Origin: Rhodoblastus sp963736175 | Lineage (GTDB): Bacteria > Pseudomonadota > Alphaproteobacteria > Rhizobiales > Beijerinckiaceae | Assembly (NCBI GenBank): GCA_963736175.1 | Contig: CAVTNU010000039.1 | Coordinates: 1-64,000, forward strand | Direction of reading: 5' to 3' | DNA: 64,000 nucleotides | Shown here: in pieces, positions 1 to 11,239 of the stretch | Layout: each line of letters starts with the position of its first letter | Numbering within the stretch: position 1 is the stretch's first letter | The notes under the pieces: generated by a model | What the model was told of the DNA's origin: nothing | The model's input: the letters and a program-made list of their open reading frames with translations, nothing else | Database searches by the model: none | Translations under genes and position numbers: made by a program

Positions 1-581
<581 letters not shown>

Positions 582-769
582 GTTTCCTCAAACGGGCTTT
601 TCCGTTTATCGAAACTCTTTTGAACAAACGGTCTAGTCAGACCGACCATAGCGGGACACGCCGCCGTCTTCGTCTCTCTTTCTTCCCTTAAGGACGAGCC
701 CATCTTGTCTTTTGTCGCTTCGCACGGCCGGCCAAGGCCGTGGCCGGCAAAGTCATCAGGCAGGGTTTC

Positions 770-846
770 GGGCTTGTAGCTCAGTTGGTTAGAGCGCGCG
801 CTTGATAAGCGTGAGGTCGGAGGTTCAAGTCCTCCCAGGCCCACCA
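770..846 (+). tRNA. tRNA-Ile (GAT)
   Basis: A 77-nt cloverleaf in the 16S-23S spacer. The acceptor stem GGGCTTG pairs with CAGGCCC apart from a wobble, the anticodon loop contains GAT, the T-loop is GGTTCAAGTCC, and CCA is encoded. Its position is the normal alphaproteobacterial one. Confidence 0.97.
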
Positions 847-916
847 TTGTTATTGCGCGCGATCTTGGCTTTGCTGAGCGCGGCTCCGGGCTGAGGCGAA
901 CGCTTTGCCGGAAAAT

Positions 917-992
917 GGGGCCATAGCTCAGTTGGGAGAGCGCGTGCTTTGCAAGCATGAGGTCGTCGGTTCGATCCCGTCTGGCTCCACCA
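917..992 (+). tRNA. tRNA-Ala (TGC)
   Basis: A 76-nt tRNA in the 16S-23S spacer. It starts GGGGCCATAGCTC, has anticodon TGC in the loop TTTGCAA, a GGTTCGATCCC T-loop and an encoded CCA. It lies 70 bp after tRNA-Ile and is co-transcribed with the rRNAs. Confidence 0.97.
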
Positions 993-1057
993 GACGGTTG
1001 ATCGCAGACGGTTGATCGCAGACGGTTGATCGCAGACGGTTGATCGCAGACGGTTGA
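993..1057 (+). repeat. 14-bp tandem repeat directly after tRNA-Ala
   Basis: Four perfect copies of the 14-mer GACGGTTGATCGCA, followed by nine bases of a fifth, begin at the base after the CCA of tRNA-Ala. The array lies in the spacer before 23S and has no ORF of its own. It looks like a replication-slippage array, so copy number may vary between rRNA operons or strains. Confidence 0.9.
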
Positions 1058-1349
1058 ACGCCGGACCCTTTGGCTTTTCGTCCTTAAAGAACAGGTTTCG
1101 CTGTCGAGCTTTTACGGCTTGCGGCGGGTTATCGAACATCGTGAAGAGGAAACGCATCCGATTATTTTTGATCCCGCGAGGGGTTGGGAGTGAGCGAGAT
1201 CCAGAACATGTGAGCGCGGCTTGACCGCGGCGCTCTCGGGTGCGTTCGAAGCAATAATGGTCTTTTCTATTCGACAGCCCTGTTGGCGACAACAGCCTGT
1301 GACCTTCTCTGCCGAGGGAGGGCGCGCGGTGGGCGTCGATAATGAGAGC

Positions 1350-4212
<2,863 letters not shown>

Positions 4213-4299
4213 GCTCTCATTAATCGACGCCCATCCCGGCGCTTCGGCCAAAAGCCGAAGCCCAGGAGGGCCGAGAGAAACGACCCTGTTGCTTCGAAA

Positions 4300-4331
4300 A
4301 TCCAAACGATCCGGACCTCGATCGTTTGGAT
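4300..4331. repeat. Inverted repeat in the 23S-5S spacer
   Basis: A perfect 12-bp inverted repeat (ATCCAAACGATC at 4300-4311, GATCGTTTGGAT at 4320-4331) with an 8-base loop, lying just upstream of 5S. A second paired sequence, 4335-4356 with 4461-4482 (22 positions, two mismatches), brackets 5S and would form its processing stalk. Both are probably RNase processing structures of the rRNA precursor. Confidence 0.7.
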
Positions 4332-4351
4332 GTCCGTTTGTCTTTCGCCGG

Positions 4352-4468
4352 CCTGGTGGCTCTTGCGAAGCGGCCAGACCCGATCCCATCCCGAACTCGG
4401 CCGTCAAACGCTTCAGCGCCAATGGTACTATGTCTCAAGACCTGGGAGAGTAGGTCGCCGCCAGGCCT
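4352..4468 (+). rRNA. rrf: 5S ribosomal RNA
   Basis: A 5S rRNA of about 117 nt. Its ends pair (CCTGGTGG with CCGCCAGG), and it contains the family stretches CCCGATCCCATCCCGAACTCGG and TGGGAGAGTAGGTCGCCGCCAGG. The ends are set from the terminal stem and may be off by one or two bases. Confidence 0.95.
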
Positions 4469-4504
4469 GCCAAAGACAAACGCTTTCCTCATCCCGAAAA
4501 CAAA

Positions 4505-4545
4505 CTAAAAAAGGCGGCCCAAAACGGCCGCCCTTTCGCTTTTCC
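4505..4545 (+). terminator. Terminator-like hairpin after 5S
   Basis: GGCGGCC at 4513-4519 pairs with GGCCGCC at 4526-4532 over a short loop. The flanking A and T bases extend the stem and a broken T-rich stretch follows. It lies 45 bp after 5S and before tRNA-fMet, so termination here would be partial or the tRNA would have its own promoter. Confidence 0.55.
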
Positions 4546-4664
4546 AAATCACGCCGCGCCAAACCAAAGCCCGACGAAATCTGAAAAAGCCCGAAATCTC
4601 CGCGCCCGCGCCATCGCGCGAGGGACGCGAAACGGCAAAATAAACGCCGCAAAAGAAATCTTAA

Positions 4665-4741
<77 letters not shown>

Positions 4742-5075
4742 AATATTAACTATATAACAATCTGAAAAATATATTGTAATTCTTGGTGCGCCTCCGTTGC
4801 TGGCACGTGGCTTGGATCGTCTCCGACCGACCTGTTCGATCGCGCTACATCCTCGCTCCATCGGCAGTTGTCGCGCGCTCAACGGACGTTTCGAGGGCGA
4901 TATGAGCTCGTGACCCAAAGCCGCCCGTCGTCGGCCGTCAATGCGACGATAAAGGGGATAGTCGCGCCTGGCCCTGACGCGCCGCCAAAACCGTAAACAC
5001 CGAGAAATCCGAGCAAAACCAAGAAGCGACATTGCTTGGCGCTCAAGAACTCGACAACGCCAGCAACCGGGTTTG
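4742..5075. other. Intergenic region without a recognisable gene
   Basis: An AT-rich stretch of about 50 bp follows tRNA-fMet, then ordinary GC-rich sequence runs up to the stop codon of the carbonic anhydrase gene on the other strand. The open frames here run into the tRNA or lack plausible starts. I see no RNA gene or clear terminator. Confidence 0.5.
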
Positions 5076-5774
5076 TCATTCGCCGGCAACCGCCTTCTGG
5101 TGGCGCTCAGAGGCAATTTGCACGAAGTCTCCCGTTTCTTCGAGCGCGTACAGACGCGCATCGGCGACGTCGAAGAACGCGCCATGGAGCCGCAGGGCGC
5201 CGTTCATTTCGAGTTGCGAAAGTCCAGGATGGCCACGCAGATTTTCGAGGCTGCGTCGCACCGATTCCTGCGCCAGCTTTTCGGCATAGTCCTCGCAAGG
5301 CATTCCGGACGCTTCACCAAGACTTTGGGCGGCTGGGGCGATGAGGCCAATCCAGTGCGCAAGGGCATCGTGGGCGTGGCTGGCGAGGTCGGTGCGCGTG
5401 TTCCGATCGATAAAGGCGCGCACGCCGCCGCATTTGCCGTGGCCCAGCACGATAATGTTCGTCACCTTCAGCACGGTCACGGCATAGTCGACCGCGGCCC
5501 AGGCGCTGATGTGCGTGGCCGCGCCGGCAAACGGCGGAACAAGATTGGCGATGTTGCGAACGTCAAAAATTTCGCCGGGCGCGGCGTCGAAGATCTCCTC
5601 GGGCATCACGCGGGAATCGCAGCACCCGATCACAAGGGTCTGCGGATGCTGGCCTTTTTCGGCGAGATCGTGAAAGCTTTCGCGTTCGCGCCTGAAGTCG
5701 CCATTGAGGAAGCGCTCATAGCCCTCGGCGAGTTCGGGCGGAAACAGGTTCTGCTGCTGATTTGACTCGTCCAT
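5076..5774 (-). CDS. Beta-class carbonic anhydrase
   Basis: A 232-residue enzyme that interconverts CO2 and bicarbonate in the cytoplasm. The zinc-site motifs of the beta class are complete: C51-x-D53-x-R55 (in GCCDSR) and H112-x-x-C115 (in HGKCGG). Cys51, His112 and Cys115 are zinc ligands, and Asp53-Arg55 form the catalytic dyad. Length and motif spacing are normal for the family. An in-frame extension upstream exists, but the ATG at 5774 is preceded by GGGAG at good distance and starts a typical MDESNQQQ N-terminus. The GluR0-like channel gene ends upstream on the same strand, 106 bp away. A role in supplying bicarbonate for anaplerosis or CO2 handling is inferred from the family. Confidence 0.95.
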   Translation of the reverse strand: MDESNQQQNLFPPELAEGYERFLNGDFRRERESFHDLAEKGQHPQTLVIGCCDSRVMPEEIFDAAPGEIFDVRNIANLVPPFAGAATHISAWAAVDYAVTVLKVTNIIVLGHGKCGGVRAFIDRNTRTDLASHAHDALAHWIGLIAPAAQSLGEASGMPCEDYAEKLAQESVRRSLENLRGHPGLSQLEMNGALRLHGAFFDVADARLYALEETGDFVQIASERHQKAVAGE

Positions 5775-5880
5775 CGCCAACTCCCGGCGCGTGACCCCGC
5801 CCGCCTGCCGATAGCATCGGGGCGTTACAAGGTGACGACATCGCCAAGCGACCCGTTTGCGCAGCACATTTGCCGACCGG

Positions 5881-7008
5881 TCAATGAAGGAAATAGGTTT
5901 CTTCCACCTGTCGCCATTCGGGACTGGCGGTGACCCGCATCAGCGCGCGATCGATCGGCTTTTTCAGCGCGCTGTTCTGGGGCAGCGCGAAAGCCATATA
6001 GGCGGGCGCGAGCAATTCCCGCTGCACATGCAGGTCCCTGGAGAAATGCGCGGAAACCAGATGGCGCATGGCGCCGACGCTGTTCACGGCCACGTCGGCT
6101 TCGCCGTCATGCAAGGCTTGCAGCGCCTGAAGCAGGGTCTCTCGCTTCGTATAGGGCAGCTGGAGCGTCTCAAGATATTCGGCGCCGGACGAGGCCGCTG
6201 CCGCCGTGAGCCGCTTGCCGCTCAAATCGGCGCCGACCAGATTGATGGCCTCCTCGACGCGTTCCGCAGTCAGTTTCGAAACGAGAGTGGCCGACAGCAG
6301 GGATATGAGCACGAAGCTGCCGAGCATCCAGAAGATTGCGACGAGCCGGCCGACTGGCGTCTTGGGCGTCTTGTCGCCGTATCCGACCGTCGTCATGGTG
6401 ACGACCGCCCAATAGACGCCATCGCGAAGCGACACGACCGAGGACACCGGATCGTCAGGCGAATGGCGCGCTCCAGGACGCTCGATGAACCACATGAGCA
6501 CGCCGAACAGCAGCATGGTCACGGCCGCAGCGGCCACAAGCGAGCTTAGCTCCATCGCGGCGAGGCCATAGGCAAAGAGGGCTTCGAACTGGCCCAGACG
6601 CCGCTGCGTGGCGATAGCGACGCCCGACCGGTGCCCGGGATAGCTGAAATCGACGAGCGCCGATCTTTCGGGCGTGATGGTGATGGCGCCGACGGCGACA
6701 TCATAGCTCCCCTCGCGCAATCCGCTCAGGATGGCGTCGATCTTTTTTACGGCGATGAAGCGGTAGCGCAGGTCCGCCATCTTGGCCACGCGCCGCCACA
6801 GGTCGACGCTCGCGCCTGTGAACGCGCCGTCGGCGTTGACGCCGCCATAAGGCTCGAGATCATAGACCGCCACGTTCAGCGGGGGCGCTTCGACGTTGCG
6901 CGGGGGGGCCTCCGCGCGCGCCTGTGCGCCGCACAGGCAGAGGATCGCCGCCGCGGCGAGGGCGCGCGCGGCTCGGACGAGGCCGGCTGTCTTGCGTGTC
7001 GGGGGCAT
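5881..7008 (-). CDS. GluR0-like glutamate-receptor-type potassium channel
   Basis: A 375-residue membrane protein with the architecture of prokaryotic ionotropic glutamate receptors. It has a signal peptide (about 1-32), the first half of a periplasmic amino-acid-binding domain (about 45-140), a first membrane helix (about 148-175), a pore loop with the K+ selectivity sequence T207-V-G-Y-G-D212, a second membrane helix (about 219-240), and then the second half of the binding domain to the C-terminus. The ligand-binding fold is thus split by the pore, as in GluR0 of Synechocystis. The TVGYGD filter predicts K+ selectivity. The ligand is unknown; an amino acid is expected from the family. It lies upstream of carbonic anhydrase on the same strand with a 106-bp gap, so co-transcription is possible but not shown. 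No damage is visible. Confidence 0.88.
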   Translation of the reverse strand: MPPTRKTAGLVRAARALAAAAILCLCGAQARAEAPPRNVEAPPLNVAVYDLEPYGGVNADGAFTGASVDLWRRVAKMADLRYRFIAVKKIDAILSGLREGSYDVAVGAITITPERSALVDFSYPGHRSGVAIATQRRLGQFEALFAYGLAAMELSSLVAAAAVTMLLFGVLMWFIERPGARHSPDDPVSSVVSLRDGVYWAVVTMTTVGYGDKTPKTPVGRLVAIFWMLGSFVLISLLSATLVSKLTAERVEEAINLVGADLSGKRLTAAAASSGAEYLETLQLPYTKRETLLQALQALHDGEADVAVNSVGAMRHLVSAHFSRDLHVQRELLAPAYMAFALPQNSALKKPIDRALMRVTASPEWRQVEETYFLH

Positions 7009-7237
7009 GCGGGCGCGGTCTCGATGGATGTTCGGGACAAGTTTGACACGACAACGCGACGCTCAAGTGTCAGCCTCGCGCGAAAGGACTCGCGAAGGCG
7101 CGTGATTGCGCAGGTCAAGTGGATGTAATACGGCTGTCATGTCTGGCGTGGAAGGTTCCACCAAGTTTAGGCTACGAGCGTTCATCCTGCGGTTGCACCG
7201 TAAGGAATGCGGCGCGCTGAGTTTCGGAGATACGAAA

Positions 7238-7669
7238 ATGGTCAAGGCGCCGGCAAAAAAGCAGCACGATGAAATCCCGCATGACGATCATGTCGCCGAT
7301 GGGGAACATGAGTTGCATCTGGAGGCTGCGGTCGAAGACGCCGAGGCGGATGCTGAAGAGGCCACCCTGGTCGCCACCGTCGCCACCGTCGGCGTGATCG
7401 GCATTGGCGTCGTCATGATCGAAGCCGCGCTGTTGCCGGGCCTCATTCTCGGCGTGGCCGCGATGGCGGCGCCCAGGCTGGCGCCGAAAATGGGTTCGGC
7501 GATGGGGCCGATGTTCAAGTCCGCCGTGCGCGGCTTTTACCGTTTCGGCCAGAAGACCCGCGAATTCGTCGCGGAAACCCAGGAACATGTGCAGGATATC
7601 GTCGCCGAGGTGGACGCCGAGGGCAAATCCGTCGCGACCACCAAGGAAGCGGGCGCGCCGCTGCAATGA
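7238..7669 (+). CDS. DUF5132-type small membrane protein
   Basis: A 143-residue protein of unknown function. It has an acidic, His-containing N-terminus (1-42), a glycine/alanine-rich hydrophobic segment (about 44-80) containing EAALLPGLILGVAAMAAPR, and an amphipathic C-terminal tail rich in E, V and Q. This layout resembles DUF5132 proteins, which occur beside HMA_2 proteins and P-type ATPases. The ATG at 7238 was chosen for the GGAG sequence nine bases upstream; a longer frame from 7106 lacks such a site. The stop overlaps the start of the next gene by four bases (ATGA), so the two are translationally coupled. The hydrophobic motif recurs in the DUF2061 protein at 14031-14690. Confidence 0.75.
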   Translation: MVKAPAKKQHDEIPHDDHVADGEHELHLEAAVEDAEADAEEATLVATVATVGVIGIGVVMIEAALLPGLILGVAAMAAPRLAPKMGSAMGPMFKSAVRGFYRFGQKTREFVAETQEHVQDIVAEVDAEGKSVATTKEAGAPLQ

Positions 7670-8298
7670 GCTCGGCTACGGGAGTGAAGACCGCCGGCAG
7701 CCTCGTCGCGCCGGCGGCAAAGAAAAAAGACCACAAGCAGCACAAGTTGCATGTGGCGCACCATACTCATGGCCGCGTGCGCATGAAGATTCCATCGGCC
7801 AAGGGTGACCCCGAGGCCATGGCGGCGATCGCCCGGTCCTTCGTGGACGTCGCGGGGGTTGAAAGCGTTTCGGTGAACGCGACCACCGGCAGTCTGGTGC
7901 TGAACTACAACCCCGATCGCCCCATGGACGTCCACCAGCATGTGGAGGAACGGGCGGGCGGCTATAGTCCGCTGGACAGCGAAATCGACGAGGTCTCCGA
8001 ATTCATCGAGAAAGAGGCCGAGTTCCTGGCGCAGCATTCGCACACCGCCAAGGTGATTGTCGATTTCTTCACCAAGCTCGACCAGGCGATCAAGAAGCAC
8101 ACCAATAATTACGTCGACATGAAAATCCTGATCGCGGCGGGCCTCATCGTCGGCACCATCGCCGGGGTGGGTTTGCACACGGCGACGCCGGTCTGGCTGG
8201 TGCTGGTGGTGTTCTCCATCAACCATATGGTCCAGCTGCATCAACATCACACGGTGCATGAGGCCAACAGGGTCGCCCTGGCCGGGGCCGCGGCCTGA
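7666..8298 (+). CDS. HMA_2-domain membrane protein, His-rich
   Basis: A 210-residue protein. Residues 28-85 look like an HMA_2-type ferredoxin-like domain (THGRVRMKIP … VAGVESVSVNATTGSLVLNY). It lacks the CxxC metal site of true heavy-metal-associated domains. The N-terminus is rich in Lys and His (HKQHKLHVAHHTHG, 25-38) and a second His cluster (HMVQLHQHHTVHEA) closes the protein. Two membrane helices lie at about 152-190. The start overlaps the stop of the DUF5132 gene, and the ATPase gene follows 33 bp later, so the three form one operon. Function is unknown. Because the Cys pair is missing, the His clusters are the only visible candidates for metal contact. Confidence 0.8.
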   Translation: MSSATGVKTAGSLVAPAAKKKDHKQHKLHVAHHTHGRVRMKIPSAKGDPEAMAAIARSFVDVAGVESVSVNATTGSLVLNYNPDRPMDVHQHVEERAGGYSPLDSEIDEVSEFIEKEAEFLAQHSHTAKVIVDFFTKLDQAIKKHTNNYVDMKILIAAGLIVGTIAGVGLHTATPVWLVLVVFSINHMVQLHQHHTVHEANRVALAGAAA

Positions 8299-8331
8299 CC
8301 TGCCTTCGATAGAACGGGGACCGTCCGGCGC

Positions 8332-10467
8332 ATGGAAATCGCGATACGTCACTTCATGCGCGGGCGGGTGCGTCTGGCCGCGCACAAGCTCTGCGCCGAC
8401 AGGGCGCTGGCGGAGCAGGCGCTGGAGTTCGTTCGCGCGCAGGCCGGCGTGTTCAGCGTCCGCGTCAATTACGACTGCGCCAGCATTGTCGTCACCTTCG
8501 ACCCGGCCATGGAGCCGGCGCTGCGGCTGCTGATCGGCAAGCTGCGGCTGATGTCGCTGGACGATTTGCGCCTGACGATGGCCATGGCCCCGCGCCCGGT
8601 CGAGGCGCCGACGCATCCGGCGCGCGAGTTGCTGGCCGAGGAGCGCCAGGGCAAGGGTTTGCCAATCGCGCTGCCAACTCTGTCGCTGGGGCTGGCCTTG
8701 ACCGGCAATCCGTTGCTGCTGGCGCTTAATGTGCCTTTGATGGTGTGGAACGGCTATCCCATCGCGCTGCGCGCCTGGCGCGTCTGGCGCCGCGAGGGCC
8801 GCCTCAACATCGATTTCCTCGACACCCTGGCCATCGGCGCCTCGCTGTCCCAGCACAATCAGCTCGCCGGCGGCCTCATCATCTGGCTGATCAAGCTCGG
8901 CGACTGGATTCGCGACCTCACCGCCGCCGGCTCGAAACGCGCCATAGGTGAATTGCTGGAATTCGAGAACAAGCGCGCCTGGGTTTTACGCGAAGACGAG
9001 ATCGTCTCGGTTCTCGCGCGCGAAGTGCAGGTCGAGGATCGCGTTATCGTCTATCCCGGCGAGATGATCCCGGTCGATGGCGAAATCATCGACGGACACG
9101 CGCTGATCGACCAGAAAACCATCACTGGCGAGGGACTGCCGGTCAATCGCGGCGTCGGCGAGGCCGCCTTCGCAGCCACCGTGTTGCGCGAGGGGCAATT
9201 GACCATCCGCGCCACCCGCGTCGGCGCCAACACCACCGCCGGCCAGATCGTGCGGCTGATCGATTCCGCGCCGGTCGGCGACACGCGCATGCAGAATCAC
9301 GCCGAAGTCATGGCCGACAAGCTGGTGCTGCCGACGCTCGGCCTCGCCAGCGCCACCGCCGCGCTGACGCTGGATTTCGATCGCTTCCTGTCGCTGGTGA
9401 TCGTCGATTACGGCACCGGCATCCGCGTCGCCGCGCCCACCGCCGTGCTGTCGTCGATGACGCGCGCCGCGCGCTCCGGCATCATCATCAAGAGCGGTCG
9501 CCACATGGAGCGGCTGGCGGAAGTCGACACCATCGTCTTCGACAAGACCGGCACGCTGACGCAAGGCTCGCCCGCCGTCGCCGACGTTCTGCCCTATCAG
9601 AAGCATATCGACGGCCGCCGATTGCTCGGGCTGGCGGCGGCGGCGGAAAGCCGCCTGCGCCATCCCGTCGCCGATGCGCTGCGCGACCGCGCCCGCCAGA
9701 TCGGCGTCGATGCGCCGATCTGCGACGAGCCGGTCTATCATCTCGGTCGCGGCGTCGAAGGCCAGGTCGACGGCCATTATCTGCATGTCGGCAACGAGCG
9801 CTTTTTCCGCGAGAGCGACATCGATTTCAAACCGGCCCTGCGCGACCGCGCGGCGCTGGAGGAACAGGGCTATTCCTGCCTCTATGTCGCCGCCGACGGC
9901 AAGCTCGCCGGCCTCATTCCCTATGCCGACAAGGTGCGTCCGGAAAGTCGCGACGTCATCGCCCGCCTGCACGCGTCCGGCGTGAAAAACACCATCATGC
10001 TAACGGGCGACAATGGCGTGGTCGCCCGCGCCGTCAGCCGCCGTCTCGGTCTGACCGGCCATTTCGCCGACATGTTGCCGGCCGACAAGGCCGAGGCGAT
10101 CCAGCAATTGCAGGCCCAGGGCAAGGTGGTCGCCATGGTTGGCGACGGCATCAATGATTCTCCGGCTTTGAGCTTCGCCGATGTCGGCGTCGCCATGAAA
10201 TATGGCGCCGAAGTCACGCAGGAATCCGCCGATGTCGTGCTGATGGAGGATTCGCTGTGGAAGCTGGTGGAGGCCGTGGAAATCTCCCGCGACGCCATGG
10301 GCCTGATACGCGAGAATTATGGCGTGGTCATCGGCCTCAACACGCTGGCGCTGGCCTTGGCGCTGCCGGGCGGCGTCATCAGCCCGGCGACGACGGCGCT
10401 GATCTCCAACGGCTCGGCCATTCTCGCCAGCATGAACGGATTGCGCCCGCTCATGCGGATCGGATGA
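8332..10467 (+). CDS. P1B-like P-type ATPase lacking the CPC metal site
   Basis: A 711-residue P-type ATPase. Residues 1-70 form an HMA_2-like domain without CxxC. The catalytic core is complete: TGE at 265-267 (actuator), phosphorylated Asp404 in DKTGT, the P1B-diagnostic His444-Pro445 pair, and GDGxND at 604-609. The membrane helix before the phosphorylation domain reads DYGTGIRVAAPTA (359-371), where metal pumps have CPC, SPC or CPH. The last two helices also lack the usual YN and MxxSS residues and read GLN and ISNGS. The fold is therefore a P1B relative, but the transported ion, if any, cannot be a standard Cu, Zn or Cd prediction. The ecsC start overlaps this stop by four bases. Whether it transports a metal, a proton or a lipid is open. 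Confidence 0.9.
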   Translation: MEIAIRHFMRGRVRLAAHKLCADRALAEQALEFVRAQAGVFSVRVNYDCASIVVTFDPAMEPALRLLIGKLRLMSLDDLRLTMAMAPRPVEAPTHPARELLAEERQGKGLPIALPTLSLGLALTGNPLLLALNVPLMVWNGYPIALRAWRVWRREGRLNIDFLDTLAIGASLSQHNQLAGGLIIWLIKLGDWIRDLTAAGSKRAIGELLEFENKRAWVLREDEIVSVLAREVQVEDRVIVYPGEMIPVDGEIIDGHALIDQKTITGEGLPVNRGVGEAAFAATVLREGQLTIRATRVGANTTAGQIVRLIDSAPVGDTRMQNHAEVMADKLVLPTLGLASATAALTLDFDRFLSLVIVDYGTGIRVAAPTAVLSSMTRAARSGIIIKSGRHMERLAEVDTIVFDKTGTLTQGSPAVADVLPYQKHIDGRRLLGLAAAAESRLRHPVADALRDRARQIGVDAPICDEPVYHLGRGVEGQVDGHYLHVGNERFFRESDIDFKPALRDRAALEEQGYSCLYVAADGKLAGLIPYADKVRPESRDVIARLHASGVKNTIMLTGDNGVVARAVSRRLGLTGHFADMLPADKAEAIQQLQAQGKVVAMVGDGINDSPALSFADVGVAMKYGAEVTQESADVVLMEDSLWKLVEAVEISRDAMGLIRENYGVVIGLNTLALALALPGGVISPATTALISNGSAILASMNGLRPLMRIG

Positions 10468-10610
10468 CCCGGCGCTTATCCGCAAAAGCGCTCGCGCGCG
10501 AACATGAAAAGGCGCTGGCCCGCGCGGTCAAGGGGCTGGAAGGCCAGGTAGTGTCTCAGTTTGAAATCTGCCGCCCTTGACGAACGCTCGTCAGCGCCTA
10601 TTTCCGTGGT

Positions 10611-10895
10611 ATGCTTAGCGGAAAGCAGGAGGTTCGTTTGCTGGCTTACGTTTTGGAATCCATCAACCGTGTCGCGCCAACCGATCCGATAGACATTGGA
10701 TCGGTGATGATCCCCTTTGTGGCCGACGACGATAAGGCGGCGAAGGCAAAAGCGGAAAGAATGTTGACCGACCCGACCGACCCTCATTTTGTCGCCGCGT
10801 GGGAACACGGGACGGCCGCCCGCATTTTGCAGAACGGGCGAGAGGTATCATGGAAATCCTTCGACAAGGAAAGCGCCTATGCCGACTGGTCCTAA
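10611..10895 (+). CDS. Small passenger protein of unknown function
   Basis: A 94-residue, mostly soluble and charged protein inside the IS1-type element. I do not recognise a family. The sequence has a central AAKAKAERMLTDP helix and ends with Trp-Ser. The ATG is at 10611, but a TTG at 10638 follows AGGAGG by five bases and may be the true start (85 residues). Its 3' end overlaps the next small gene by 17 bp, which suggests coupled expression. Confidence 0.5.
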   Translation: MLSGKQEVRLLAYVLESINRVAPTDPIDIGSVMIPFVADDDKAAKAKAERMLTDPTDPHFVAAWEHGTAARILQNGREVSWKSFDKESAYADWS

Positions 10896-11112
10896 AGGCG
10901 AGAGGCGCCCCGCCGACGTGATCGCGAATGCTGTCCGCGTTATGCGGATCGCCACTGGCGAAGAAGCCGAAGCGCTCACCAGCGACGGCAAGAACGCCGC
11001 CGCCGTCTCCCTCGGCAAGAAGGGAGGGAAGGCACGCGCCGAAGGCATGACGCCTGAGCGGCGCGCGGCGATCGCGAAGAAGGCGGCAGCTAAGCGGTGG
11101 GGGAAAACCTAA
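10879..11112 (+). CDS. Small basic KKG-rich passenger protein
   Basis: A 77-residue basic protein with the repeated pattern LGKKGGKARAEGMTPERRAAIAKKAAAKRW. Similar short Lys/Ala/Gly-rich proteins are common in Bradyrhizobium- and Methylobacterium-like genomes, often annotated as RNA-binding or histone-like. The pattern suggests nucleic-acid contact but that is not shown. The ATG at 10879 has AAGGAAAG upstream. It overlaps the preceding small gene and lies within the IS1-type element, 127 bp before the ParA-like gene. Confidence 0.6.
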   Translation: MPTGPKGERRPADVIANAVRVMRIATGEEAEALTSDGKNAAAVSLGKKGGKARAEGMTPERRAAIAKKAAAKRWGKT

Positions 11113-11129
11113 CCCCGCGCCGGCCATGC

Positions 11130-11194
11130 ACCTTGATCTCAAATATGTCTATCAATGGTGTTGACCACCAATATGTCTACCATCTACCTTGATC
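11130..11194. promoter_or_regulatory. Repeated boxes upstream of the parA-like gene
   Basis: Two words occur twice in this spacer: ACCTTGATC at 11130-11138 and 11186-11194, and AATATGTCTA at 11142-11151 and 11170-11179. The order is box 1, box 2, box 2, box 1. The spacer lies directly before the ParA-like gene of the IS1-type element and could be an operator or a partition-like site. No binding protein is known. Confidence 0.45.
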
Positions 11195-11239
11195 GACACA
11201 TCCGGGGTCAACCCCGTTTGATTCGATTGAGGAGCGATC

